Shown here: positions 31,229 through 43,311 of the stretch, in pieces | Layout of the letters: every line of letters starts with the position of its first letter | Position numbering within the stretch: the stretch's first letter is position 1 | Assembly: GCF_905147365.1 (NCBI RefSeq) | Contig: NC_056409.1 | Coordinates: 4,469,001-4,533,000 of the forward strand | Length of the DNA stretch: 64,000 nt | Source: Aricia agestis | Lineage: Eukaryota; Arthropoda; Insecta; Lepidoptera; Lycaenidae | Direction of reading: 5' to 3' | Notes under the pieces: generated by a model | What the model was told of the DNA's origin: nothing | Seen by the model: only the letters and a program-made list of their open reading frames with translations | Databases searched by the model: none | Translations under genes and position numbers: made by a program

Positions 31229-31643
31229 TTATCTTAAAATGTAGTTTCTTATCATTTTTAGCAATATTCCGTGGAATAAACCTCAACCTTTAAGTAAATG
31301 AGTGTACGCATACTCGTAGGCATGCGTACATGCGTACAGCACCGGGATCCTCTCCCAAGTACTTGACGGACGGACGTTGTTCGTAACGCGCGTCGAGGTT
31401 TTCTACCTGCATGGTGGTGAGGGGCCTTGCACGGATTTGCCAACATTATTGCTTGTGTGGTGGTGGTGTTTGCGGGTTCTTGCATGCGAGTGTACGCCTA
31501 TGCGTACACTCGCATGCAAGAACAGTGTGGGAGGAGGGAGGTGCTGTACGCATGCCTATGCGTACACTCACTCATTTACTTAAAGGTTGAGGTTTATTTC
31601 GCGGAATATTGCTAAAAATGATAACAAACTAAATTTTAAGCTA
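31229..31643. mobile_element. Long foldback element with GTACGCAT motifs
   Basis: Inverted arms TAGCAATATTCC...AACCTCAACCTTTAAGTAAATGAGTGTACGCAT on the left with complement on the right; the centre carries a second inverted pair TGCGAGTGTACGC/GCGTACACTCGCA. Confidence 0.65.
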
Positions 31644-32368
31644 TGGATTTCCGCAAAGTAACGCCTGATTCTATTAACTACATACACATAACACAAAATA
31701 TATCATGTAAATACGTAAATCTGAATTTATATGATCGCAAATTGTCTGCTTCACAATACCTCTTTCGAGACCTACATCCTAACTCGTCGTCTAAACGAAT
31801 GGTCATATTTTATTATTCCCATAAGGATTTTAAATGATGAGCACTTTGATTATATACACACTCAAAGGATGTGCAGATATTTTGTGTTATCTAGCTTTGA
31901 TTCTGTTATCTGTTGTAAGTATCAATGAAGTATCTATTAGAAGGTTCAACGTTCTCATTTACCAAGTGCCTTCTTGTAAAAAGTCAAGTCGTGTGAACGT
32001 CTGATCGAATCACTGTTAGAACTGTAAGCTGTTACAATTTACAAATAATCGAGTTTCTTTTTACTGGGTAAATGAACGGTAAATGTACCCAGAATTAGAA
32101 ATACAACAATATTGTATTACCGAAATCACAGAAAATCGAGACTTCTCCTTGGTTTGTTTCGTTTTGTCTGTGTTCATCAAACGCGGCCTAGTCTTTTTAA
32201 TCTAAGCCCATTTAGTGTTTAAAGTTTTAAATCAGTAGCCCCAAAATAAAAATGATATTATCTAAACTGTATGAAAATAGACAATAGCGAAGACTGTCAT
32301 ACCATGTAGAGTGTACAGTAAGATAAAACTTGCATGTTTTTTTAAGTATTTTAAGTTTTAACATAATA

Positions 32369-32722
32369 TTTTTTTTTATGAAATAAGGGGGCAAACGAGC
32401 AAACGGGTCACCTGATGGAAAGCAACATCCGTCGCCCATGGACACTCGCAGCATCAGAAGAGCTGCATGTGCGTTGCCGGCCTTTTAAGAGGGAATAGGG
32501 TAATATCCCCTATTACCCTATTCCCTCTTAGGTAGGGTAGGGAAGGGAATGGAATAGGGGAGGGTAGGAAAGGGAATAGGGTAGGGGATTGGGCCTCCGG
32601 TAAACTCACTCACTCGGCGAAACACAGCGCAAGCGCTGTTTCACGCCGGTTTTCTGTGAGAACGTGGTATTTATCCGGTCGAGCCGGCCCATTCGTGCCG
32701 AAGCATGGCTCTCCCACGTATA
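32369..32722 (-). mobile_element. Poly(A)-tailed lepidopteran repeat (GGGAGAGCCATGC), copy 1
   Basis: Reverse orientation: T run at 32369, then ATGAAATAAGGGGGCAAACG, CAACATCCGTCGCCCATGG, a GGGAATAGGGTAGGG minisatellite, CGGCGAAACACAGCGC and finally GCATGGCTCTCCCACGTATA. SINE-like by size and tail. Confidence 0.7.
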
Positions 32723-32749
32723 TGTATTATTATGATTTATGTACTCTCA

Positions 32750-32908
32750 GAGAAGTTGATTGCTAGGCAGATGGGGACCTACTTGGTTTGGTCGCCCACC
32801 CAACCCAGCGGACAGATTACAATTAACATTGAACTGACATGATCCGACCAAATGACGTCGCGTTGGTCTGTCAACTGCCTAGGAATAAATTTCCTCGATG
32901 GTTCATAA
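32750..32908. repeat. Palindromic repeat, copy 2
   Basis: TCAGAGAAGTTGATTGCTAGG and CCTAGGAATAAATTTCCTCG ends, same as 8405-8563. It lies directly beside the poly(A)-tailed repeat. Confidence 0.5.
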
Positions 32909-32985
32909 TATTTATTCTTCCAATTACTATCCGCAGCTGCTATGCTAACAGATTTAACCTAAACGTGTCTGACAAAAAAATAACA

Positions 32986-33186
32986 CATACTTGAAAACCC
33001 CAAAGCCTCTAGCCAACACGTTTTCTGTATCGCTTCTTTATAGAAATTAGAATCGCCGATAAAAAAACATGACATTGAGTCGAATGTTTGTATTATCGAA
33101 CGCTTGTCAATTGCATACATTTTGATCAGGGATTCTATATAATAAAGAAGCTATAAAGAAAACGCAAGGGGCTCTGAAAATATCCG
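32986..33186. mobile_element. Foldback MITE (CGTTTTC...CGCTTC family), copy 2
   Basis: Shares TTTCTGTATCGCTTCTTTAT, GAATCGCCGATAAAA and CAATTGCATACATTTTGATC with 24332-24495; arms diverged. Confidence 0.5.
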
Positions 33187-33498
33187 AAACTTCGTTAAGC
33201 CTTCGCTTCGCTATCGTTAGGATAATCGCGTCAACAAGCAGTCAGCTATTAACAAACGAAGTGTAATTGACAGATAACCTTGCCCTGCACCTGACCTCAC
33301 CGGGTCAAGTAGAACCACGCATTTCTTGTCTATGGTTCTCCAGTTTTTCAACAATCGACCATTTAATGTGAGTGCTTTAGGCGAGTTTTTTGTAAGGATA
33401 ATGGAGGCTAATTGGTTTTTTTTACGTAAAATAAATCCAAAACGTGCCTATTATTACTTATTGTTATGGTACGTGTCATATTGTAAAACCATATTATA

Positions 33499-33642
33499 CT
33501 TAGGCCAGTATAAATATTCAGTACTCAAGATGCATCTCGGTCTCAAGACACGGTTCAGGCTCTGTGATTGGTTGGCTGTCAAAATTTGGACCAATCACAG
33601 AGCCGAATCGCATCTTAAGTACTGACTATTTATACCGGCCTA
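33499..33642. mobile_element. Palindromic MITE (CTTAGGCCAGTATAAATA)
   Basis: TAGGCCAGTATAAATATTCAG on the left, TATTTATACCGGCCTA on the right; inner GGCTCTGTGATTGGT and ACCAATCACAGAGCC are perfect complements. Confidence 0.65.
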
Positions 33643-34689
33643 AGCTACTAACTCTACGCGCCCAAACTCTATTTAAGACACTCTAAAATGGTAATTAAAT
33701 TTCAGCCATGTTTCTGTCTGTTTATTTCTGTGTTCATTTATCATTATTGAAAGTTAAAAAAAAAACAGGTACCTAAACAGCAGAATTAATGTCCCTAGTG
33801 ATAAAAAATGACCGGACAGTAAAAATATTATTGAAAATTAAGTATTTCCTTATGACTTACGTCCCTAAGGATATTATAAGGTCACATAATAGTTATAAGT
33901 ATTAATACTGATTATACAATATTTTGATTGGTAATGAGCAAAAAGATTAGCTTCTCTGAAGGTTAATGCCGAGGTAGAGTTTCCGTTATTGAAATGGATT
34001 TAGGAAACTGACAATTTGCTTATTTTATTTTTAATTTGAATGCCAAGGGTCTTAAATAGGATGTTAAAATTATTAAATCGCGTAAACTTCCTACACATTG
34101 AATATACATGGCGGAACTCAAAAAGAACTTTAATGAATGAAGATTTTGACATACACTTCATACATTTTCGATCAAACTCTGAATTAAATAAAATAGTCAT
34201 TGTCTCTAAATGCGGCAGATAGAGTAGCCAATAACAAGTTGTAAAACCTAAGGTAAAAAATACAAATAGACTAAAATAAATACTTTTGGACTTTTTATTA
34301 CAAGATTGTTATTTTATAATTATATTTAAGTACATAATAAATGTCGTAGAATGGTATAGGACGTAGGTGTCACTAACCATTTCGGCTTCGCTAATCATAA
34401 TAATAATAATTAGGTTGTTTATTAACGAGATATTCCGTAGGACGGTGTAGGTGGTAGGATAAATCTCGGACAATGGGACAGAAATGTCAAGTTCAGATAA
34501 TATTATGGTCACATTGGTCAGTACCAATGATATGTCAGTACCTACTTGATTGAATGGTCAAGGTTTTGGCTAATTTGAATCTTTCTTTAGTTACGAACTT
34601 CCGTTGAAAAACAAACGAAAAAATTTACAAATATTACAAAAGTAGGTACATAGTAACAGCCTCAAATTATATCAATCATTTTAGCGTAA

Positions 34690-34838
34690 AGCTGCGTTTC
34701 CACCGCAGATACGTTGCGTGGAATGTGTTTTTGAGAACCAATAGAATCGCTGCGTTTTGCGAGGTCAGGCAAATGAAGCGATTCTATTGGTTCTCAAAAA
34801 CACATTCCAAGCAACGCAGCTCCGGTGGAAACGCACCC
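34690..34838. mobile_element. Palindromic MITE (GCTGCGTTTCCACC)
   Basis: Ends GCTGCGTTTCCACC/GGTGGAAACGCACC; inner TTTTTGAGAACCAATAGAAT is matched by its exact complement, giving a strong hairpin about 150 bp long. Confidence 0.7.
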
Positions 34839-35303
34839 TAACCGACGCAACACAAAACGAAACATTAGTGCCGAAAAGTACTGAGAAGATGTAGAAAATA
34901 ATCTATCAGCTGAAATAGCTACTTGATAACAACAGGCGGAACAGCTTGCCAATTAAACACAGCACGTGCTACAAACAGCACGAGCTTGTAAGCTGCAACC
35001 AGTGAGTTGTAACAACCAGTTGGCGACGTTAGCTAACATTGACCGACATTCGTTACATAACCCGCCTTATATCTTGCACAACGCGACCAATTCGCCACCT
35101 TGTTTATTTTGATCAGATAATTTATATCACTTACGTAAAAAAAATTAAGATAATTTTCGCAAAAGCCACATTTGCTTAAGTTTCAATACCTATATTATAA
35201 TGAATATTTATAGATATATAGAAGATGAATAGTAAAAATGTTCAATGCTGACTTAATATCTACGGATACAGGTTTAGGTTACATTCAATATTTTTAAATA
35301 TAA

Positions 35304-35660
35304 TCTATACTTAATAATTATTATAAAGCTGAAGAGTTTGTTTGTTTGAACGCACTAATCTCAAAAAGCACTGGTCCGATTTGAAAAATCCTTTCAGTGT
35401 AAGATAGCTCATTTATCGAGGAAGGCTGTAGGCCATATATTATCACGCTAAGACTAATACGAGCGAAGAAACAAAGGAAAATATGGAAAAAACGGGGAAA
35501 ATTATTTGAAAGGGCTTATCTCACGAAATACTGGAACAATTTTAATTTTATTTGGTACAGATATAGAGTAGACTACTTGGAAGGACATAGACTACGATTT
35601 GCGAAATAATGTACGGATTCCGTAATAATTTACGCGGGCGAATCCGCGCGGAACGTCTAG
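35304..35660 (+). mobile_element. Helitron-like element
   Basis: Starts A|TCTATACTTAATAATTATTA and ends CGGAACGTCTAG|T, with TC and CTAG ends and AT flanks. Confidence 0.65.
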
Positions 35661-35681
35661 TAGCATTGTAAATTGACATAA

Positions 35682-36055
35682 TCTATCTATAATATAAAAA
35701 TGAGTCGCTGAATGTGTTGCTAAGCGCAAAACTCGGGAACGGTTGGACCGATTTCGCTAATTCTTTTTTTAAAATATTCCTTGAAGTACGAGGATGGTTC
35801 TTACGGAGAGAAAAATTCTAAAAAAAAAATTACATTTCCTGAAAAAGTCTAAAAACAACACTTTTCTATACTCCCATACAAAAGATTTGTGATAATACTT
35901 ATTAAAAGTCAAATATATAAAAATGGATTTTCAATTGTGTTAGTAACGCTAAAACTCGGAAGCGGCTGAACGGGTTGGGCTAATTTTAGTCTTAAAATAT
36001 TCGTAGAAGTCCAGGGAAGGTTTTAAAGTGACACGAAGTTCACCGGGACAGCTAG
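35682..36055 (+). mobile_element. Helitron-like element, head-to-tail with the previous one
   Basis: Starts A|TCTATCTATAATATAAAAAT and ends CACCGGGACAGCTAG|T. It contains two partial internal copies of the AACTCGG...CGG...GGGCTAATTT motif. Confidence 0.65.
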
Positions 36056-36237
36056 TATTTTATAAATAAAATATCTGTTAGTAAATTAATCGAAACGAAC
36101 TGAAATTACTGAAATTATTATAGCAAGATACCACATGGTATTGCAATATTCTTCTAAAATCGATAATGAGATAGTACTCTACATCTCTATAGAAGAAGCT
36201 ATACTAGATCAGATTTCAAAAGTCAATAATCAAACGT

Positions 36238-36660
36238 CTTTTTAGGGTTCCGTACCCAAAGGGTAAAAACGGGACCCTATAACTAAGACTTCTTTGTCTG
36301 TCTGTCTCCAGGCTGTAACTTAAGAACGGCAATAGCTAGAGAGTTGAAATTTTCACAGGTTATGTATATCTGTTGCCGCTATAACAACAAATACTAAAAA
36401 CAAAATAAAATGAATAATTAAGGGGGGGCTCCCATACAACAAACGTGATTTTTTTGGCCTTTTTTGCTCTATATCAAAAATGGCAACAGGTAGGTACTTG
36501 AATTTTTCTCAAAGTCCTTAGTTATATGTGTACTTTAATATTTTATTTTAATACTAGAATAAAATAAAAAATTAAGGGGGCCTCCCATACAAAAACACAA
36601 TTTTTTGCCTAATTTTGCTCTATAATGTTACAGAACCCTCCGACTCGCACTTGGCCGATT
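36238..36660 (+). repeat. Lepidopteran interspersed repeat (GGGTTCCGTACCC family), copy 3
   Basis: TAGGGTTCCGTACCCAAAGG to CGACTCGCACTTGGCCGATT, same internal blocks as 13976-14430. Confidence 0.65.
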
Positions 36661-36919
36661 ATTTCGTTATTATAAAAGATGTTTCGATAAGAAAACCGAG
36701 ATCTCACAATGACCTTGTTATCGTAATATCTAAATCAGCAAAAACTCCGACGGAAACACGTGATCAAGTTGTATAACTTCGTATAATGCAGTCAGCAAAT
36801 TGACAGCCTTGAGTCCAATAAGACATTCGGTATAACTTCCTCGTTTAAGCCAATCATGAGCCAAGTTTCGAAAAAGGAATAAAAATGGGTATCCTAAAAC
36901 TGGGGTCATATTATACCTT

Positions 36920-37069
36920 AACCCCCTTATTAATAAACGTTGTATAAGCTTTGAATAGTTACACGATGTTTTGTCTTCTACAATCCAATTAAAAATGTCA
37001 CTTGTGTGACAGGAACAAAACACTGCATAACTATTCTAAGCTTATACAATGTTTATTAATAAGGGGGCT
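36920..37069. mobile_element. Palindromic MITE (CCCCCTTATTAATAAAC)
   Basis: CCCCCTTATTAATAAACGTT on the left and ATGTTTATTAATAAGGGGG on the right, inner TTGTATAAGC/GCTTATACAA also inverted. Confidence 0.6.
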
Positions 37070-38434
37070 TGAGATTTGGCGAATGTGCATTTGATTAATT
37101 TCGACACCTATTTAGTGAAGTTCGAAAACTTCGCCGTCCGTCAAAACATGTTGGCCGAAACAGTTTTTTGAAGTAAAAAGGAAAATAAAATTCTATTTTT
37201 TTGATGGAAAACACAGGTAGTTCAAAGTACAGGTACGGTATCGAAGTATTACTTTTGGGGACATCTTGTGACTTGTGAGTAAGATCAATGTCCTACGTGT
37301 ACTAAAAGGAACTAAAATGACAGCTTATTAGCGTTCTATTAGTATCTGTTAGTGGTTCTGTTAGTGGTTCTATTAGTGGTTACGCGTTAATCGGGCGAGG
37401 ACGGGCGTAGAATCCTGTTGATGGTAGACGGATTACCTCAGCGGCAAAAACATGCTTCGTGAGTCGTGTGTTCGTTTGAATACATTTTTCCGCCCTACCT
37501 TGTAGAGGCCTAAATCGATTGAATTATAAAAATATTCCATCAATCAACTAAATAATATTATGTTGTGTAATAATATTATGATGAGATCCATAAAAATGTG
37601 CATATCTGAGTTGATAGATTTTAAGGCGTCACACGACGACGTTTAGTAGTAATAATGTGGTTATTTTGTGGGTTAAATCCGTTCATCAATTTTGCGTAAA
37701 TATTGGCTTACTTAGTCAAAACAAGATTCGGTAAGAGAAATTAAAAAATGTTAGAATCAAATCTGTAAAACATTTGGCAAAAAAACTCCAAAAAATGTTC
37801 AGATAACTTTGTAAATTGGAATAATATGCCCATTGCCCAAACTTTTTACTTATCAGTAGATCCTATGCCAAGAAGATCCCAAAATAGCCTTTTTAAGAAT
37901 TTAGCACGTGCAAAAGTTTGAGTTGACCAAACAGTCATTAATCAGAGCGATCAAATCGATGTTTGATCAACTATTCGCGATCGGCTGTAACCATAATATT
38001 GACACGCCACGAGGATGTTTACACAGCCAAGTTAATGTGTATTGTGTACATACGTCTGTCCGTGTGCTTAGCAATAACTCTAACGCCGCAATAGAGAAAT
38101 GCGGAGAATGTGAGCAACAAGCGAGAAGCGATTTTTGCGATGTAGTGTTAGGTACCTAATTCGAGAAACGTAAAGCTAATTATACAGTAACAATAATTCA
38201 ACGTAGATAATTGAAAATTAAGTCAATTTTAGAAGCCCTTTAAGACCCAATTTTGCCAGTCTGGATTATTTTTACTTATTTGTTTGTCAAAATGATATTA
38301 TTATGCCTTCTTTAACACAAATGCGAAGAACAAGGGAGAAAACATTCAACTTAATACACTTTGATTTTAACTTATTTATTAAGCGTCCATAGATATTATT
38401 ATTAACTTGAACTAAAAAAAGCTTTATTTTAAAA
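37070..38434. other. AT-rich intron, no gene
   Basis: It includes a short local triplication of TCTGTTAGTGGT near 37346-37380. The open frame at 37908-38159 has no splice sites or motif support. Confidence 0.35.
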
Positions 38435-38793
38435 CTAGATGTCCCGCGCGGCTTCGCCCGCGTCAATTAGGAATTTTACGGAAACCGTACATTTTCCCAT
38501 AAAAAATAGCTCTTATGTCCCTACTCCCTTCACTTGGTTTACTCTATATCTGTGCCAAATATTGCCATAAAAATTGCTCCAGTAGTTCGTAATTTCTAAT
38601 ATTTCCCCCGTTTTTCCAACATTTTCCTGAGTTTCTTCGGTCGTCTTAGTCTTAGCGTGATAATATTATATAGCCTATAGTCTTACTCGATAAATTAGCT
38701 ATCTAACACTGAAATAAGTTTTTAAATCAGACCAGTAGTTCCTGAGATTAGCGCGTTCAAGCAAACATACTCTCAAGCAATATTAAGTATAGA
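38435..38793 (-). mobile_element. Helitron-like element
   Basis: On the minus strand it starts A|TCTATACTTAATATTGCTTG and ends GCGCGGGACATCTAG|T. Confidence 0.65.
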
Positions 38794-39975
38794 TTTTTTT
38801 TCAATTATCGCTTGACAAACTCGAGTCTCGATCTAAAAGATTATGAAAAGTACCAATGACAGGGTCATTATAGGCTCATAAGTCATAACCATGGGACGAT
38901 GTATAGTATAAAATGGTAGTGATGATGATGATGATGATGATGATGAATGTAATTTGCATAGTAGCATATGCTTTCCGTTCTTAAAACAACGCCGAAACTC
39001 CCAAACTTGTATCTATAAAGAATCAGGAGTTCTCTCAGCACCTTCCGAACCACGGTATACCAGGTATATCTCGGTGCAAAATCTTACTTGTTGGTAGCAT
39101 ATGCTTAGAATATTTCTCACGAAACCGAAGTCACGTGTTTCCATATAAATTTTGAGGAGTTCCCTCGATTACTTATGCATCCTTCATCAGATCACCACTT
39201 TTGTGAATATAATACAAAATTGGGATGATACCCTATATGGGTGGATTTCCCAAACGGCTTTTCTTTTGTCTTCGTTGAAATTACTATTAAAAAAAGGGAA
39301 AATTGTTGTAAATTATTTGTTTTACTATTCAATGGGTAGCTATAGGATTGTGGCAAAAATATAATATGCCTAGGACTATTACAAAGGTAGAAATAAATAA
39401 CTTGAAGATCTATTTTTATCAAATCGGTGCTCTCCCTCTACTTTTTTTTACAAACAAAAACGCTTACATACTAGAAAATATTAATAATTTAAGGATATAA
39501 CTTATATTATTTCGTAGAATATTAGTAAATCTATTATTATATACCATATTTTATTACATAATTAATGACTATAGTTACTTAGAGGCACAAATGTACTTGT
39601 CCTGAGAATTTTCCTCATATCGCTGGATAAAAGAAATTTGAGCATTACTTTTCATCGACGAGTCGGGCAGTCTCCCCACCCCAATTTTAATTTACTCCTT
39701 ATTATGTGCTTCCACGCAGTCAAGACAGATTTTCGTCAAACCGCTGCATATTCGTGCCAACAATATAAGTATGCCATTAAAATGTTCTCGGGCAATTATT
39801 TTATAATATCGGTGATTGAATTTTTTTAATGTAAATAATAGTTTTCAAATTGTTGTTTGGTTCAAATGAATGTATTAAGTGATTAAGCTTCATTATCTGT
39901 AACCAAATTTATCTTAGATATAATTCATTTTTTATAATTTCCTAATAAGTGCTTTTATTCTCACGTCGCTGCTCT
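38794..39975. other. AT-rich intron, no gene
   Basis: A (GAT)n microsatellite at about 38919-38946 and two isolated ATCGGTG motifs (39423, 39808) ahead of the cluster described next. Confidence 0.4.
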
Positions 39976-42030
39976 CATATCGGTGTAATCGGTGGTCATT
40001 TTAACCACCGATATGATAATTTACACCGAAATTATAAGAAAAAACGAATCGGTGTCTTAAATCTAATATCGGTGTTTGGAATCAGGAACAACGCACAGTT
40101 TTGTCACATCGGTGGATTGTTTTATCATATCGGTTGATAATTTCACCATATCGGTGAATTGTTTTATCATATAGGCATTTCGTTAAGTATACAAAGAAAT
40201 CACAAATGCGCATGATAGTAAAAATGAATGGATGTAAAGATGTATGATGGGCCATTTAAAGTTTTTACTTTATTTTTCTTTTCATATCTAGTTCATTTTA
40301 ATAAAGGCAACGATGATAAATTATATTATTTTATTTATTCTATATCCCTACATCAAAACTGGATTTCCCAAACCACTTTTTTGCGCGGCAAGGCTGAAAG
40401 CTATCTTATTTTTTCAAGATATCGTTTTCATTTTTAATTTAAAAGTAAAACATAACGCTTATAATTTGGGCCTATCTTTATTATTTTTTTAATAATTATT
40501 ATTTTCCAAGAAAATAAACATAATTTATAGGTGATTTCCAATTTTGGTGGCTTGTCGCCGAACTATTTTACTCAATATCTAGACCGATTAACAGAAAACT
40601 TGATACTGGATTAGATTTTTATTTTTATTTAGTCGTTTTATATAGTTGACTCTTTATAATATATCAATTTTATTGTTCTAACTTCTGTAGTTGAGTTTTT
40701 ATGACACAGTTTAGGTCTGTCGCGGAGAATTTTTAAATTTTGGTGGGATTTACGAAACGTTGTTTCTAAAAAATACCATTGATCCCTTAAGCATAAAAAA
40801 TACTTCATTCACACGCTAACCCGTTTAGGAGGTGGCTGTGGGCTGGGTCGCACCAGTTTCCAGCCAGAAATGAAAGAAAACCGTTTTATCACAAATCCCC
40901 CGATTTTATGCAATTTTGGTGTACTTAAGAGGAGTCCACACCGCTCTTTTTTCCATACAAACGTTGTCCCCTGTTTCCTCCCTGGATAATGATAGTAGAG
41001 TTATGATTTTTTTCCTGAATATCTACGGCCACTAATAGAATGTCCCTATGTTTTCTTTTTTTTCATAATTTAATTATTAAATAAGATACAAACGTTCAAA
41101 AACCCAAAAAATGGCCAGATTTTTCGCTGTGTTCAAACATCCAGAAAACAGATTTGGCTAAATTAAAAAAAAAAAAAAACATAAAAACACAGATCAAGCC
41201 TTTCTTTAATCTTTAATGAAAAAAGTACTTAAATCGGTTAAGTTTTGGAGAAGGAATCAGGGGACAACGAATCGTTGATTTTCTGCAGTTGTCTCTATCG
41301 CGTTCTACGGTATAGGCTTGAGGTAAGGGAGACAGCTATAAATATTACACGTACTTTTTTTTAGGTAGTTTTGGTTTGTTTATAGTTAAGTTAATGTGCT
41401 ATAACTTTAGTGCACGAATTTTTTTAATGATTATTTTTCTCGCAAATTCCAATTTTGGTGGGTAAGAGGGTGTGTAAAACATTATTTTTACAAAATACCA
41501 TTGATTCTTGAAGCATACAAAATACGCCATTCACCTCATTCTGTCATAAGCTAACTCGTCTAGGTGGTGGTTGTCGTACCAGTTTCTCGTAAACACCTAA
41601 TCTCCAATTTTGGTGGAAACAAAAATTTCCACAAAAATTATATAAAAATGCAATTTGTTGAAATCCACTCAAATATTGTAAAACATTTTAAAAATATTTT
41701 AATTTTATTTTAAGCACCCTGATCGAAATAAATACATAAATATAATATTATAAAAATAATAGTATCACAACGCTGGATTAGTATGTCATTTCGGTGGTTA
41801 AGCTTATCATATCGGTGCACAGAAATAAAAATCGGTGCCGGTTTATCATATCGGTGGAAACCAGAATTCAAACTGAATTTTGCTAGTAAACTTAAAATGA
41901 TAATTTAAAATTATTAAAATGATACGTTAATGATATTAAATTTGGGAACATTTTGTATCCTAAAGAATACATAAAACCTGAAAAGTATATAAAATATGTA
42001 TAAATAAAAAAGTTCACCGATATGATAAAA
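39976..42030. repeat. Unclassified block with clustered TATCGGTG motifs and internal duplication
   Basis: At least nine copies of (A/T)ATCGGTG, some as ACCGATAT, lie between 39976 and 40158, often in TTTATCATATCGGTG. At least four more lie at 41788-41860 and one at 42016. Between them the sequence repeats CCAATTTTGGTGG and an imperfect direct repeat of about 140 bp (40727-40860 versus 41449-41590; shared AAAATACCATTGAT and AAGCATA). No transposase frame and no clear terminal repeats. Nature unknown. Confidence 0.5.
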
Positions 42031-42161
42031 AAGGTCATTTGTTGAAATTCACCCATATACCAAAAGAAAAATTTTGAAAATCGGTAAACTAACAGTGGAG
42101 TAATCGTTGAACATAAGAAAACGAACATAACACCTCCCCCATTTTGAAAGTCGGTTAAAAT

Positions 42162-42314
42162 TGTAGCCTATGTGTTATTCTGATGTATAAGCTATATTAT
42201 CGTAAAGTTTCATTAAAATCCGTTTAGTAGTTTTTGCGTGAAAGAGTAACAAACATCCATACATCCACACATCCATACATCCAAACAAACTTTCGCCTTT
42301 ATAATATTAGTAGA
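42162..42314 (-). mobile_element. Helitron-like 5' end fragment
   Basis: On the minus strand TCTACTAATATTATAAAGGC followed by an ATCCATACATCC-type short tandem and TTCACGCAAAAACTACTAAA. The 3' end was not found. Confidence 0.5.
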
Positions 42315-43081
42315 ATGAAGCTGTACGTGTACTTCCTTTCTAGGCATTGAAAGTTGAAACAGAGATACGTCAGCTGAGTACCTACTTCGGCAGCATCACC
42401 CGCTAATCGCTAAGCTAGTCCAAGTGCACGGCTCTATGCAATCAGTGCGTTCACGTTTGTGTACTCCGCGACAAGGTCACATGCACCTTTCATGCACATT
42501 TAGCGATGACATGCTAATTTTTATTCATTTGGTCAATATTATTTTATAGGTTGCTATGTTAAATATAAGTTTACTAGCAAATATTACTTTTCCAGGGAGA
42601 TCGGACAAGTTTACCTACTCGTATCTTATGATTTGAATCCACTGTCAAACTTATCTCAGCAATATCTTTACTATATAAACGAGCTCTACGGCTACACTTT
42701 ACAGTCTACATCACGTCTACATGTACTGTCTGACTCAAAATTTCTAACTAGATATATACAGATTCTTCTAAGCTTTCTTACGTGTTGCTAACATTTGTAA
42801 CGATGGCTTTGTAACCGACCTCAAAAAAACCTTTAATAATTAAACCTAAATTAAACTTAAAATAAAATTTTGTTTCTTAAAATTGGTATTGTAAAATACT
42901 CATTTAGAATTCCGGGTCGGGAACTATTAGTAATCTGATCCTAAATAAACGTAGGCAAGATAAAGTAAAAGTATTTACATATTAACAAGTAATATAACTG
43001 GGGTCCAATTACATAAACAGTAACGTCTTCGTCCTTGTTTACTACTCACGCATTTTTAGATAATAACACCTTTATTAAACA
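42315..43081. other. Intron sequence without genes
   Basis: No coding, RNA or repeat signal recognised. Confidence 0.35.
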
Positions 43082-43311
43082 CGAGCTTTTGCCCGTGGCT
43101 TCGCTCGCGTTAAGAAGTATTATTATATACAAACTTTATCCCCTATTTTAACCCCTTGGAGGTGGAATTGATCAAAATCCTTTCTTAGCGGATGCCTACG
43201 TCATAACATCTACCTGCATGCCAAATTTCAGTCCGATCGGTCCAGTGGTTTGGGCTGTGCGTTGATAGATCACCATGTCAGTCAGTCACCTTTGAGTTTT
43301 ATATATATAGA
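43082..43311 (-). mobile_element. Helitron-like element with mutated 3' end
   Basis: Minus-strand start A|TCTATATATATAAAACTCAA, shared body with 23540-23700, end GGGCAAAAGCTCG where CTAG is expected. Confidence 0.55.

Noticed and set aside
37908..38159. 83-codon plus-strand frame with several cysteines
   Set aside because: No splice sites, promoter or recognisable motif; ordinary chance frame.
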